A DNA stretch of 32,191 bases from Acidimicrobiaceae bacterium. GTDB taxonomy: Bacteria; Actinomycetota; Acidimicrobiia; Acidimicrobiales; Aldehydirespiratoraceae. The stretch covers positions 172 to 32,362 of the forward strand of contig JAPPJC010000008.1 in assembly GCA_028820455.1 (NCBI GenBank), given 5' to 3'. The notes below the pieces were generated by a model, which saw only the letters and a list, made by a program, of their open reading frames with translations, did not search any database and was not told the origin of the DNA. Positions 24,764-32,191 of the stretch are shown in pieces. Position 1 is the first letter of the stretch; the number at the start of each line of letters is the position of its first letter. Made by a program: the position numbers and the translations under genes.

Positions 24764-25630
24764 ATGGTGAATACTATCGTACGACAGCACTCGAACGCGG
24801 TTCTGACGCCTATAGCGCGGCGCAAAATGGCTGATTTGATGCTCGAACACGCTTGGAGTGTGAGAGCAACAGCTGAACGGTTCCAGGTCAGCGTCAAAAC
24901 AGCCCCTGAGTGGTGTGACCGGTATATCTGTGAAGGCAGCAGTGGCCTTTTGGATCGTTCCAGCCGCTCGAGAACATCACCCATGAGCACTCCAGCAGCT
25001 AAACAGGCTGAAGTGACCGGGACTACGCTGGCATCGCCGCAGGGGTGCGGCGTGGATCGGACACGAAATAGGTTGAGCAGCTTCTACTGTGCAGATTCTC
25101 AACAACGCTGGTCTGGGGCGTCTCAGACGCGCCGGTTGTGCCACCCGGACACCCCCCCTCAAGACGTTATGTACGCGACCACCCGAGCGAGCTCGTTCAT
25201 GTAGACGTCGAAAAACTGGTTTCTATCTCAGATGGTGGGGGCTGAATAATCCACGGACGCCCCAACACAGGCTCCCGACAGCGTGTCGGATACGTGTACA
25301 CTCCATAGTGCTGTCGATGATCACAGCCGGGTCGCGTACTCGCAGGATCCTCGCAGATGAAACAAGCCACACAACAGCAGGATTCTACAAACGAGCCCGC
25401 GCCTGGTTCGTGAAACGTGGTGTGACCGTCGAGCGGGTACTCAACGATAACGGTGGCTGCTACCGCAGCAGCCAGTGGTGTGAAGCCATGCGAACCACCA
25501 ATACCCACCACAAGCGTACCCGGCCTTATCGTCCTCAAACCAACGGCAAAGTCGAACATTTCCACCGGACTTTCAACCGCTGCCGCATTCTGCATAGTGC
25601 GTTTCACACTTTTCGCCTGGCCAATTCATA
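24764..25630 (+). pseudogene. Decayed IS481-family transposase
   Basis: The pieces lie in several frames. The N-terminal HTH is ARRKMADLMLEHAWSVRATA, followed by SGLLDRSSRSRTSP (from ATG 24764, AAGGAGG upstream). ELVHVDVEKLVSISDGGG follows near 25190-25245 and ends at a stop. Then come YKRARAWFVKRGVTVERVL with NDNGGCYRS (the second DDE aspartate region) and KRTRPYRPQTNGKVEHFHRT (the Glu region) up to about 25595. Frameshifts and stops separate the blocks, and the C-terminus is cut short where the DUF222-HNH gene begins. It is inactive. I could not define terminal inverted repeats. Confidence 0.85.
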
Positions 25631-27382
25631 ATGGACACGGAAGAAATCAGTTCAAAAAGTATGAAAAAATGCGAAAAAATGCTTGAAACAGCCGAAAGTA
25701 TGTCGAGTATTGTCATACCCCTCTGTAATAATCTACTTATGCTAATGAAAACAGCTTCTCGTATCAAAACCGCGGTCAAAGACATGCTCGCGGTGCTTGA
25801 TAGTAGCACGGTGTCTGCCGCGGAGTTGCGTGATGCTCTAGCAGAGATGAAAGCAGTACCGGCTTTGGTTTCAGCGTTTCAAGTTTGTGCTGCTGAAATG
25901 ATCGCTGAACACGAAGGCCACGGAGATGACGGTGCCGCGGTTTTAGCTGTCGGTGCAGGACTGTCGAACCAGGATGCGCGCAGGCAAGTCAAAACAGCTA
26001 AAACCCTCAAACGCATGCCCAAGGTTCGTGATGCTATCCAAGAAGGCCGTATACCTGTTGCCAACGTCAGGCAACTTGTGGGAGCCGCCGGTAAGACCAG
26101 TAGACAAGACGTCGATTCAGACAACGAACTACTAGCTAAGGCTGAGTCTTTACAGCCTGAACAGTTCAGCAGAGAAGCCCGCCGGTGGATTGTTGAACAG
26201 CAAAACGACCATGGTGAAGCCGACTATAAACGTCAACGCGCCAAGCGTTACGTGAAAGTCTGGGACGGAGCAGACGGTATGGTGCACCTGCACGGCCTGT
26301 TCGATTCTGTGACCGGCCGTCGTATCGGTAACCGTTTACGCAACACTGCCCGCCACCTCTACAACACCGGCAAGAAAAATACCAACAGTAACAGTGATCG
26401 GCGTAACAGCGGTGTCCACAACGGTAACAGCAGCTGGCACATTGGTAGCACTCGCAACAGTACTGAGCATAACGGTAGTATTCGCAACGATGATCTGCGT
26501 ACGTTTGATCAGTGTATGGCCGACGCTCTTGACAATCTCACCACCAACACCACAAACTCCAGCACAGTTCAACTGTTCGGCGGTGGCCAACCGTTCGTTG
26601 GTGCTGCTGCCACAAACCCAGTTGATGCAACAAACCCCAACACCACAAACTCCAGCACAGTTCAACTGTTCGGTGGTGCAGGTAACCCAGTATCAGGTTC
26701 CAGCACTGGCCACCTGTTCGGCGGTGCCGTTACCAAAAACCCCAGTGGTACGGCGGGTTCTGTGGCTGTTGATTGTGTGGCGGGTAGGCCTTTTGCCGAT
26801 ATTGCTGTTGTCGCTCACGTGGATGACCGCACCGGTGGGCTCGTTGCTGAGATAGCAGGCGGTGACCCGCTGCCGCCATCAGTACTGGACGAATTAGCCT
26901 GCAACGCTTCCATTGTTGGGATGCTTTACAACACGAAAGGCATCCCACTGTGGCAGGGTTACACGAAACGTACTGCTACAGCGGGACAGCTCAAAGCTCT
27001 GATAGCTCGCTATGGTGGATGTTTCGCATGTGGTGCTAATCCGGCTATGTGCCAAGCCCACCATATTAAGCCCTGGTCAAAAGGTGGACCCACCAACATT
27101 GACAACATGGTGCTCGTGTGTTGGCAATGTCACCAGAAAATCCACCGCCACAACTGGCAGATCATCACCCACAACGGACAACACACACTCCACCCATCCA
27201 ACCATACATTTCGACAACCGAACATCACGAGAACCCACCTACCTGTCCAACCCGGCACCACACGAACACACCACCCATATACCCAACCTGTCATCACTTG
27301 CGAACCCCAAGACCGCTATACCCCAGCCAAAACAGCTACACTTCGTGTGACTACCGGCCGTGCCACCGACTTCTCACGCTGA
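25631..27382 (+). CDS. DUF222 / HNH endonuclease (13E12-repeat-like) protein
   Basis: A 583-aa protein of the family widespread and multicopy in actinobacteria (e.g. mycobacterial REP13E12). DUF222 spans about 45-250 (AVGAGLSNQDARRQVKTAKT, VRQLVGAAG, HLHGLFDSVTGRRI). A C-terminal HNH nuclease module is at about 458-510: CFACGANPAMCQAHHIKPWS, then NIDNMVLVCWQCHQKIHRH, with paired zinc-type cysteines. Between them is a low-complexity Asn/Thr/Ser region (about 240-390) with repeats of NTTNSSTVQLFGG. A His/Thr/Pro-rich tail follows the HNH. The start abuts the IS481 remnant and has no clear ribosome-binding site; ATG 25661 is an alternative. The 3' end overlaps the convergent broken ATPase gene by 67 bp. 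Confidence 0.85.
   Translation: MDTEEISSKSMKKCEKMLETAESMSSIVIPLCNNLLMLMKTASRIKTAVKDMLAVLDSSTVSAAELRDALAEMKAVPALVSAFQVCAAEMIAEHEGHGDDGAAVLAVGAGLSNQDARRQVKTAKTLKRMPKVRDAIQEGRIPVANVRQLVGAAGKTSRQDVDSDNELLAKAESLQPEQFSREARRWIVEQQNDHGEADYKRQRAKRYVKVWDGADGMVHLHGLFDSVTGRRIGNRLRNTARHLYNTGKKNTNSNSDRRNSGVHNGNSSWHIGSTRNSTEHNGSIRNDDLRTFDQCMADALDNLTTNTTNSSTVQLFGGGQPFVGAAATNPVDATNPNTTNSSTVQLFGGAGNPVSGSSTGHLFGGAVTKNPSGTAGSVAVDCVAGRPFADIAVVAHVDDRTGGLVAEIAGGDPLPPSVLDELACNASIVGMLYNTKGIPLWQGYTKRTATAGQLKALIARYGGCFACGANPAMCQAHHIKPWSKGGPTNIDNMVLVCWQCHQKIHRHNWQIITHNGQHTLHPSNHTFRQPNITRTHLPVQPGTTRTHHPYTQPVITCEPQDRYTPAKTATLRVTTGRATDFSR
26544..26673 (+). repeat. In-frame direct repeat in the DUF222-HNH linker
   Basis: A 37-bp identical sequence (begins CCAACACCACAAACTCCAGC) is at 26544-26580 and 26637-26673, offset 93 bp (31 codons). 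A third weaker version ends in CACCTGTTCGGCGGTG near 26723. It encodes the NTTNSSTVQLFGG motif. Confidence 0.85.
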
Positions 27383-28313
27383 AATGTTTCAAGAAGCTGA
27401 CCGACCAGGGTTGCGTCGTGGGTTAACGTGAACGTGCCGGAGTCCAGTAGATGTGCAGCGAGCCCAGGATCGACCAGGTGCACTTTTGGGAAGCGAGTAG
27501 CCGGTAGAGCCGCTTGTTGTGCCACGTCGGCGCACACGATGATCGATAGGTCCTCCAGCAGCCGTAGATGCGTGTCGGCAGTGACATTGGTGACGCCCAC
27601 GTCACGGGCGGTGGCCTGCTTGTTGAGTTCTTGGTCGGTGCGTGTCGCGCATGACAGCAGCACTGCACGTATCTTGTGAGGCCTGGGATTGCCTTTGGTG
27701 ATCTGGGGTGCATGCAATTCCACGAGCTGTTCCACGTAGACATCGAACCAGCGGGAACGGCTGCGAGCTGTTAAGTCCAGCGCATAGGGGAAACGTCCAG
27801 CGACGATTCGTTCAAGATAGTCCACTCTAGTGAGATCGGAATCGTCACCGGCGGGTGGATCGGTTGCGAATAGAGTATCGACGGAGTTGTAGGCGTTGTT
27901 GTGTTCGATCTCTTCCTGGGTCAGCCCCGACTTCCGCACTCGCGTCAACCGGCCTGTGTCGGGCCATGTCGTTTCCTGGCGGGCGGCTGCACCGAACCTG
28001 TGAGAATGAAACGGCCTCGGGTGCGTGCTGTGTCGGTGTCCACTGCTCGTTTCACCGTACCGATGACCTCCGGTGCTTCCTGCCATTCCTTGATCACGAT
28101 TGTGCCTGTAGAGGCGGCAAGGATTCCGTCGGGGTCTTCTTGTGCTGCTTATGCCGACCTGGGAATCGACAGGTCGATCACAGTGTCAGCGAAACGGCCC
28201 GCCGAAGTCGACTTACCGCTGCCTCGCGCTCCCACTACCAGCAACGCTGGAAACTCTGGTAGCAATTCCCTCTCAATCAGACGTTCGAGAATCCTCGGAT
28301 AATGAACTGTCAC
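27316..28313 (-). pseudogene. Broken AAA / DUF4143 ATPase
   Basis: From a GTG at 28313 the frame reads VTVHYPRILERLIERELLPE, then Walker A GARGSGKST (about 28205-28231). It stops at TAA 28149-28151 after 54 codons. The same frame continues past the stop with EDPDGILAAS, a Walker-B-like TIVIKEWQEAPE (VIDE changed to VIKE) and RGRFILTGS. It then loses frame, and part of the ATPase module appears deleted. The DUF4143 part resumes in another frame (DYLERIVAGRFPYALDLTAR ... LLSCATRTDQELNKQATARD ... FPKVHLVDPGLAAHLLDSG) and ends soon after QLLETF, where the HNH gene begins. Intact relatives are AAA ATPases of unclear role, sometimes linked to defence or toxin-antitoxin loci. Confidence 0.8.
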
Positions 28314-28635
28314 GGTTCTCAGTCTCGCTTCCGAACCGTGTCACGATTGTCGTCTGAAGCAGTATATGGGCTTTCACGGTTCTCAGCCTAGTTTTTCCCA
28401 AGCTTGTTTATGCCATTTTTCGCAGTTGTTTTATGCAATTTGCGTCTTGTTGACTATGCGATTTGCATCTCATTGTCTGTATGAGGTCACAGACAGGTTG
28501 CGTATTCCTGCACGTCCACGTTTGAAAGTGTTGCTGGGCTAGTGTGATCGTGTTCGCGTTTTCCTAGTAGTGCGCTGGGGCCTCAGACGATGGCGGGTGA
28601 GGGCTATCTGCTAGTGTGGTCGTGTTCGCGTTTTC
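28314..28635. other. Spacer with short direct and inverted repeats
   Basis: No gene seen in about 320 bp. TCACGGTTCTCAG occurs at 28310-28322 and 28374-28386, with an inverted partial copy (AACCGTGTCA) near 28335. An AT-rich stretch follows, then the 35-bp direct-repeat pair described separately. Confidence 0.5.
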
Positions 28636-28644
28636 CTAGTAGTG
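28538..28644. repeat. 35-bp direct repeat pair, 72-bp offset
   Basis: 28538-28572 and 28610-28644 share 34 of 35 bases (begins GCTAGTGTG, contains TTCGCGTTTTCCTAGTAGTG). The second copy runs into the last codons of the NmrA-family gene. Confidence 0.9.
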
Positions 28645-29556
28645 TCTTTGGATTTCTGATGCGTAGTGAAGTCCGAGGTCTGAGCCATTGTTGTCAAGCC
28701 ATTCCGAGAGTTTGGTCTTCGCTGGAGCGGGTGCACTGGATTTGGATACCATCAGGTCTGCGCAGAGGCCTTTGATCTCATCCCAGGTGATGACAACGTC
28801 GTTCAGGAACAAGCCGAGGATTTCAACAGCAACGTAGGTGAGAAGTTTCGGGGCGGGTAGCACCAGACAGCGGGCACCTACTTTGCCTCGGATCAGCTTG
28901 ACCATTTCCTTGTAGGTGAACACTTCAGGTCCGACGGCGTCGATCTCGGTGTTCTGGTTATCGCTGGCGGCTTCCACTGCCAGTTGTGCCAGGTCTTCAA
29001 CGAACACCGGCTGTACGAGACAGCGGCCCGACCCGGGCATCAGCACGAGCGGGAATTTGCGCACTGTCCATGCGATGTTGTTCAGTAAGATGTCTTTCGT
29101 GCTGTACAGGACTGTGGGTCGTAGTATGGCGTAGGAGAGGCCGGAGCGGCGGAGAGCTTCCTCCGTATATGCTTTACCGCGAAAATAAGGTAGTGAGGAT
29201 TCAAGATCGGGGTTGGTGATACTGATATGCACAACACGACGCACTCCAGCAGCTTTAGCCGCTTTGAACATGGTGATTGTGTTCTTCACGGCTCGTTGGT
29301 AGGTGAGGTTGCCGCGGTTGAATCGGATCCAGTAAGTATTGAACAGCGTGTCCGTTCCAGTGAGGGCCTGCTCCAGCAAGTCGGGATGCTCAAAGTTGAA
29401 CTGCTGGGTTTTCACTCGCTTTCCGAAAGGATTGTGCCGATCAGGATGACCAGTGATGGATTGTACCTTGTTTCCCTGTTCGAGAAGCAGCTCTGTGATA
29501 TACCGCCCGGTGTATCCAGTGGCTCCGGTGACGGTATGCGTTACGTCTTCAACCAT
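28636..29556 (-). CDS. NmrA / atypical SDR NAD(P)-binding oxidoreductase
   Basis: A 306-aa extended/atypical SDR. The dinucleotide motif TGATGYTGRY is at 10-19. VVHISITNPDLESSLPYFRG, YAILRPTVLY and VEDLAQLAVEA follow, as in NmrA-like and NDUFA9-like proteins. The usual catalytic YxxxK is not seen at the expected place (YFRGKAYTEEAL instead). It may be a reductase or a redox-sensing regulator. ATG start with GAGAAGGA upstream. It stands alone at the right side of the accessory region; the substrate is unknown. Confidence 0.85.
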   Translation of the reverse strand: MVEDVTHTVTGATGYTGRYITELLLEQGNKVQSITGHPDRHNPFGKRVKTQQFNFEHPDLLEQALTGTDTLFNTYWIRFNRGNLTYQRAVKNTITMFKAAKAAGVRRVVHISITNPDLESSLPYFRGKAYTEEALRRSGLSYAILRPTVLYSTKDILLNNIAWTVRKFPLVLMPGSGRCLVQPVFVEDLAQLAVEAASDNQNTEIDAVGPEVFTYKEMVKLIRGKVGARCLVLPAPKLLTYVAVEILGLFLNDVVITWDEIKGLCADLMVSKSSAPAPAKTKLSEWLDNNGSDLGLHYASEIQRHY

Positions 29557-29760
29557 AGTATCCTTCTCAACTTGTTAACTGTCCTGTCGCTAGGCTACCA
29601 GACGCGTTGTGTACTGCTGCGATTCTGATGAGCTTGCGGTACCGATTCCACCACTACCGACTAGTTGTCATACACCCTGTCCTCAACAACCCTCTGTCCA
29701 CCCAGAAACATCATCCATGGTTATCACTACCTCCTGGTCTAGTGGTTGCCCGCTACATCA

Positions 29761-29868
29761 GGTGAATATTACGTCGAGATGGGCATTTGCGCGTACCTTC
29801 GGGTGGGGTGTCGCCGCTAGGCTGGCAGGCCCGGTGAATATTACGTCGAGATGGGCATTTGCGCGTAC
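29761..29868. repeat. Perfect 36-bp direct repeat pair with 36-bp spacer
   Basis: 29761-29796 and 29833-29868 are identical (begins GGTGAATATTACGTCGAG, ends GCGTAC). They are separated by exactly 36 bp of unrelated sequence. They lie in the 409-bp spacer upstream of the ABC-transporter ATPase gene, which otherwise holds no gene. They could be regulatory, an IS-end relic or a tandem duplication; two copies are too few to call CRISPR. Confidence 0.95.
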
Positions 29869-29965
29869 TGACATACGAATGCAGCAAGTATGCTGGGACT
29901 GCTTGTTAGCGGAAGTGATTTTGTAGAGATAAGTTGCAAGATATTAGTTGGGAGTGTTATTGGTA

Positions 29966-30928
29966 ATGGTGACTGCTGTACAGACGACTGATTTGTGTAA
30001 AAGCTTCGGTATGACAAAAGCCCTCGTCGGTGTTGATCTAGCCATTGAAGAGGGGACGGTGTTGGGTTTGCTTGGGCCTAACGGTGCTGGCAAAACCACG
30101 ATTGTGCGTATTCTTGCTACCTTACTGCTACCTGACTCCGGTCAGGCTGTTGTGGGTGGCGTAGATGTGGTAGCCGAACCCCATCGGGTGCGCGCACGAA
30201 TAGGCTTAACAGGGCAAGAAACAGCTGTTGATCATAATCTCACAGGTCGTGAAAATCTGCAATACATAGGACAGCTATGCCACTTGGAAAGAAAGGAAGC
30301 CCGTCGTAGAACCGACAAACTGCTAGAACAGTTTGACCTGACTGAAGCTGGAGATCGTGCTGTCAAAACCTATTCAGGAGGAATGCGTCGGCGGCTTGAC
30401 ATTGCTATGAGCCTGATAGCAGAGCCCGCTGTGGTTTTTTTGGACGAACCGACCGTGGGTCTCGACCCTCGTGGTCGTTTGGCTATGTGGGATTTTATTG
30501 CAGAGCTGACCAGCGGTGGAACTACAATTCTACTCACGACACAATATTTGGAAGAAGCCGACAAACTAGCTGATCGCATTGTGGTGATGGGTTACGGGTC
30601 AGTCATAACCGAAGGCACTCCAAATGAACTCAAGCAGCGTATGGGTGCTAAACGCATAGAAGTCGAGTTGTATGATAAGGCAGATGCCTCAACTGTGATT
30701 GATGCTCTTACTCCGTTCAGCATACCGGGATTGTTGGTGCAACATCATGACCGGACGGTTACAGTGCCTGTAGAGGAAGGAGCGCGGTTGCTACCCCAGA
30801 TGGTGCGTGCTATAGACGCGGCTGATGTGAGTTTACGTGACGTAGGCGTCAGGCAGTCTACGTTAGACGACGTGTTCCTTATCCTCACCGACCAGGAAGT
30901 CGAAAAATCACCAGGAATCGAATCTTAG
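29966..30928 (+). CDS. ABC exporter ATP-binding protein (DrrA-type)
   Basis: The nucleotide-binding subunit (320 aa) of an ABC-2 exporter, DrrA/daunorubicin-resistance type. Walker A GPNGAGKT is at 37-44, signature YSGGMRRRLDIA at 136-147, and Walker B VVFLDEPTVGLDP at 156-168. The H-loop region LLTTQYLEEADKLADR follows, and then the DrrA-like C-terminal extension ending LDDVFLILTD. The frame is open from TTG 29948; ATG 29966 with GGGAG upstream fits the family start (TTDLCKSFG). The permease gene follows. The transported substrate (drug, lipid or glycolipid) is not evident. Confidence 0.93.
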   Translation: MVTAVQTTDLCKSFGMTKALVGVDLAIEEGTVLGLLGPNGAGKTTIVRILATLLLPDSGQAVVGGVDVVAEPHRVRARIGLTGQETAVDHNLTGRENLQYIGQLCHLERKEARRRTDKLLEQFDLTEAGDRAVKTYSGGMRRRLDIAMSLIAEPAVVFLDEPTVGLDPRGRLAMWDFIAELTSGGTTILLTTQYLEEADKLADRIVVMGYGSVITEGTPNELKQRMGAKRIEVELYDKADASTVIDALTPFSIPGLLVQHHDRTVTVPVEEGARLLPQMVRAIDAADVSLRDVGVRQSTLDDVFLILTDQEVEKSPGIES

Positions 30929-30946
30929 CCAGGAACCGAATCTTAG
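30911..30946 (+). repeat. 18-bp tandem repeat spanning the ABC ATPase stop codon
   Basis: CCAGGAATCGAATCTTAG (30911-30928) is followed directly by a copy with one change (30929-30946). The first copy encodes the last residues and the TAG stop, so the duplicate places a second stop in frame behind it. Confidence 0.9.
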
Positions 30947-31094
30947 TATTGCCTAACATTGACTGTAGCAGCATGCTATGGCATGTAGTAAGATGTTATA
31001 GGGCAGCTGAGCAAGTCAAGCAGCTGATATTGCTGATGACAAGGGTAAAGTTTTAAACTAAATTATTAGCAACCGTGAGCTAGGTTTGTGTGTG

Positions 31095-31985
31095 ATGAAC
31101 AGAAATCCAACTGAAAAAAAGACAGACACGGAGAATACCTGCAGCAGCACAACTGCTGATGCTGCATCTACTGCTGTCGCCGTGAATGCAAAAACAAATA
31201 GGTGTCGGGATGTGCCTCATGGGCCTCTTTGGATTCTGCGTGACTCATGGACTGAAGCTTTGAGACATTTGCGTATTTTGCCTAGAACCGTGGATTTGAT
31301 GATTTTTGCTATTTTTCAGCCTGTAATGTTTGTTGTGCTGTTTGTATATGTGTTCGGCAATTCAATTACTGTGCCAGAGTTTGATTACAAACAGTATCTT
31401 CTGCCAGGTATTTTCGCTCAAACCATAGTGTTCGGATCGAGTTTCACCGGTGCTGGTATCGCTCAGGATATGGCACAAGGTCTGGTACAACGGTTAAGAT
31501 CTTTACCGATGAGTCAGTCAGCTGTGTTGATTGGACGCACTATTTCAGACTTGATACGCAATTCGGTGACTTTTGTTGTGATGCTGCTAGTTGGATTTGC
31601 AGTGGGGTTTCGTTTTAACGGCTCAATCGGCGACACCTTAGTAGCTTGTGGATTGCTGCTAGGGTTCGGATATGCTTTCAGCTGGATTCAAGCTTTAATA
31701 GGATTATCAGTTAGTTCGGTGGAAACAGTTCAGTCAGCTGGGTTTATGTGGATGTTTCCAGTGACTTTCGTGTCATCCGCTTTTGTTGATACGCAAACTC
31801 TGGCAGGGCCGTTGCATTGGTTTGCCGACATTAACCCCTTTACTATTGTGACTAATGCTGGACGCGCACTGTTCAATGGACAGTCACCAGGAAATGATTT
31901 GTGGTTTAGCTTGATATGGGCAGTGGCGATTATTCTAGTGTTTTGCTTCCTGTCGGTTTACCGGTTCTCCCGCTTCAACCGGTGA
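31095..31985 (+). CDS. ABC-2 type exporter permease (DrrB-type)
   Basis: A 296-aa membrane subunit pairing with the upstream ATPase. A hydrophilic, Thr/Ala-rich N-terminus of about 40 residues is longer than usual. Then come LRHLRILPRTVDLMIFAIFQ and about six hydrophobic segments. The ABC-2 motif QYLLPGIFAQTIVFGS, the coupling region LVQRLRSLPMSQSAVLIGRT and the conserved MFPVTFVSSAFVDTQTL with INPFT match DrrB. ATG 31095 is preferred to TTG 31086; only a weak TAGG lies upstream. The 166-bp gap after the ATPase gene contains TTGACT (30959), so the permease may have an extra promoter. Confidence 0.92.
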   Translation: MNRNPTEKKTDTENTCSSTTADAASTAVAVNAKTNRCRDVPHGPLWILRDSWTEALRHLRILPRTVDLMIFAIFQPVMFVVLFVYVFGNSITVPEFDYKQYLLPGIFAQTIVFGSSFTGAGIAQDMAQGLVQRLRSLPMSQSAVLIGRTISDLIRNSVTFVVMLLVGFAVGFRFNGSIGDTLVACGLLLGFGYAFSWIQALIGLSVSSVETVQSAGFMWMFPVTFVSSAFVDTQTLAGPLHWFADINPFTIVTNAGRALFNGQSPGNDLWFSLIWAVAIILVFCFLSVYRFSRFNR

Positions 31986-32009
31986 AAAAGCTCGACTAGT
32001 ATTTAGATA

Positions 32010-32081
32010 ACCCCCGTAGCTCAGAGGATAGAGCAACGGCCTCCGGAGCCGTGTGCGCAGGTTCGAATCCTGCCGGGGGTG
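32010..32081 (+). tRNA. tRNA-Arg (anticodon CCG)
   Basis: Full cloverleaf. Acceptor stem ACCCCCG (32010-32016) pairs with CGGGGGT (32074-32080). The D arm is GCTC..GAGC. Anticodon stem ACGGC/GCCGT encloses loop CTCCGGA, with CCG at 32043-32045. T arm GCAGG-TTCGAAT-CCTGC is at 32057-32073. The discriminator is G32081. CCA is not encoded. Confidence 0.97.
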
Positions 32082-32125
32082 CGAGCGACAGTACCCGACA
32101 ACTCCAGCGACTGGGAGTCATGAGT

Positions 32126-32191
32126 GTGTGCGCAGATTCGAATCCTGCCGGGGGTGCGAGCGACAGTACCCGACAACTCCAGCGACTGGGA
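32126..32191 (+). repeat. Duplicated 3' half of tRNA-Arg plus flank
   Basis: 32126-32191 repeats 32051-32116 at 75-bp offset with one mismatch (T-arm GCAGG becomes GCAGA). The duplicated part covers the end of the anticodon stem, variable loop, T arm and acceptor 3' strand, plus about 36 bp of downstream DNA. The copy runs to the window edge. It could be an attachment-site duplication from a tRNA-targeting integrase, or the first unit of a longer tandem array. Confidence 0.9.

Noticed and set aside
31960-31983. Inverted repeat ACCGGTT/AACCGGT at the end of the permease gene as terminator
   Set aside because: It lies mostly inside the coding sequence and is not followed by a T-tract.

Overview
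The window reads as chromosomal DNA of an actinobacterium (Actinomycetota). It has the origin-proximal parA-parB block with a parS-like site and a convergent sigma / anti-sigma / trxB / trxA / cwlM operon. It also has the rpsF-ssb-rpsR-rplI-dnaB replication/ribosome cluster, a DUF222-HNH protein and a DrrAB-type ABC exporter. Base composition looks moderate for this phylum, with AT-rich spacers. The sigma factor, SLH remnant and CCA-enzyme linkage to rpsF hint at an Acidimicrobiia-like or other deep actinobacterial lineage, but I cannot place it firmly.

Layout. 1-2.2 kb: parS-like site, parA, parB (+). 2.2-7.7 kb: a minus-strand operon, transcribed ECF sigma factor, anti-sigma-like membrane protein, 3-TM protein, trxB, trxA, cwlM. 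7.9-8.8 kb: degV (-). 9-17.1 kb: HDAC-like amidohydrolase, CCA-adding enzyme, panB, then rpsF, ssb, rpsR, rplI, dnaB and a small 2-TM protein (+).

17.2-29.6 kb is an accessory region with longer spacers, direct repeats and fossils. It holds a triplicated 27-bp repeat at 61-bp period, an SDR oxidoreductase, a decayed RHH-antitoxin/Doc-toxin remnant and an SLH-domain remnant. It continues with a coiled-coil protein gene with a perfect 87-bp tandem duplication, a GPP34-cytochrome P450 fusion and an Erg6-like sterol C-24 methyltransferase. It ends with a decayed IS481-type transposase, a DUF222-HNH protein, a broken AAA/DUF4143 ATPase and an NmrA-type oxidoreductase. 29.9-32 kb returns to an ABC-2 exporter pair and tRNA-Arg(CCG), whose 3' half is duplicated downstream.

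How the genes work together. The first half is housekeeping: chromosome segregation, thiol redox, envelope regulation, tRNA 3'-end maturation, pantothenate synthesis, replication and translation. The most interesting part is the SMT -> GPP34-P450 pair, with two NAD(P)-dependent oxidoreductases in the same island. It looks like a sterol (or similar isoprenoid lipid) tailoring set. No sterol-synthesis genes (squalene epoxidase, oxidosqualene cyclase) are in the window, so the substrate is unknown and could be exogenous.
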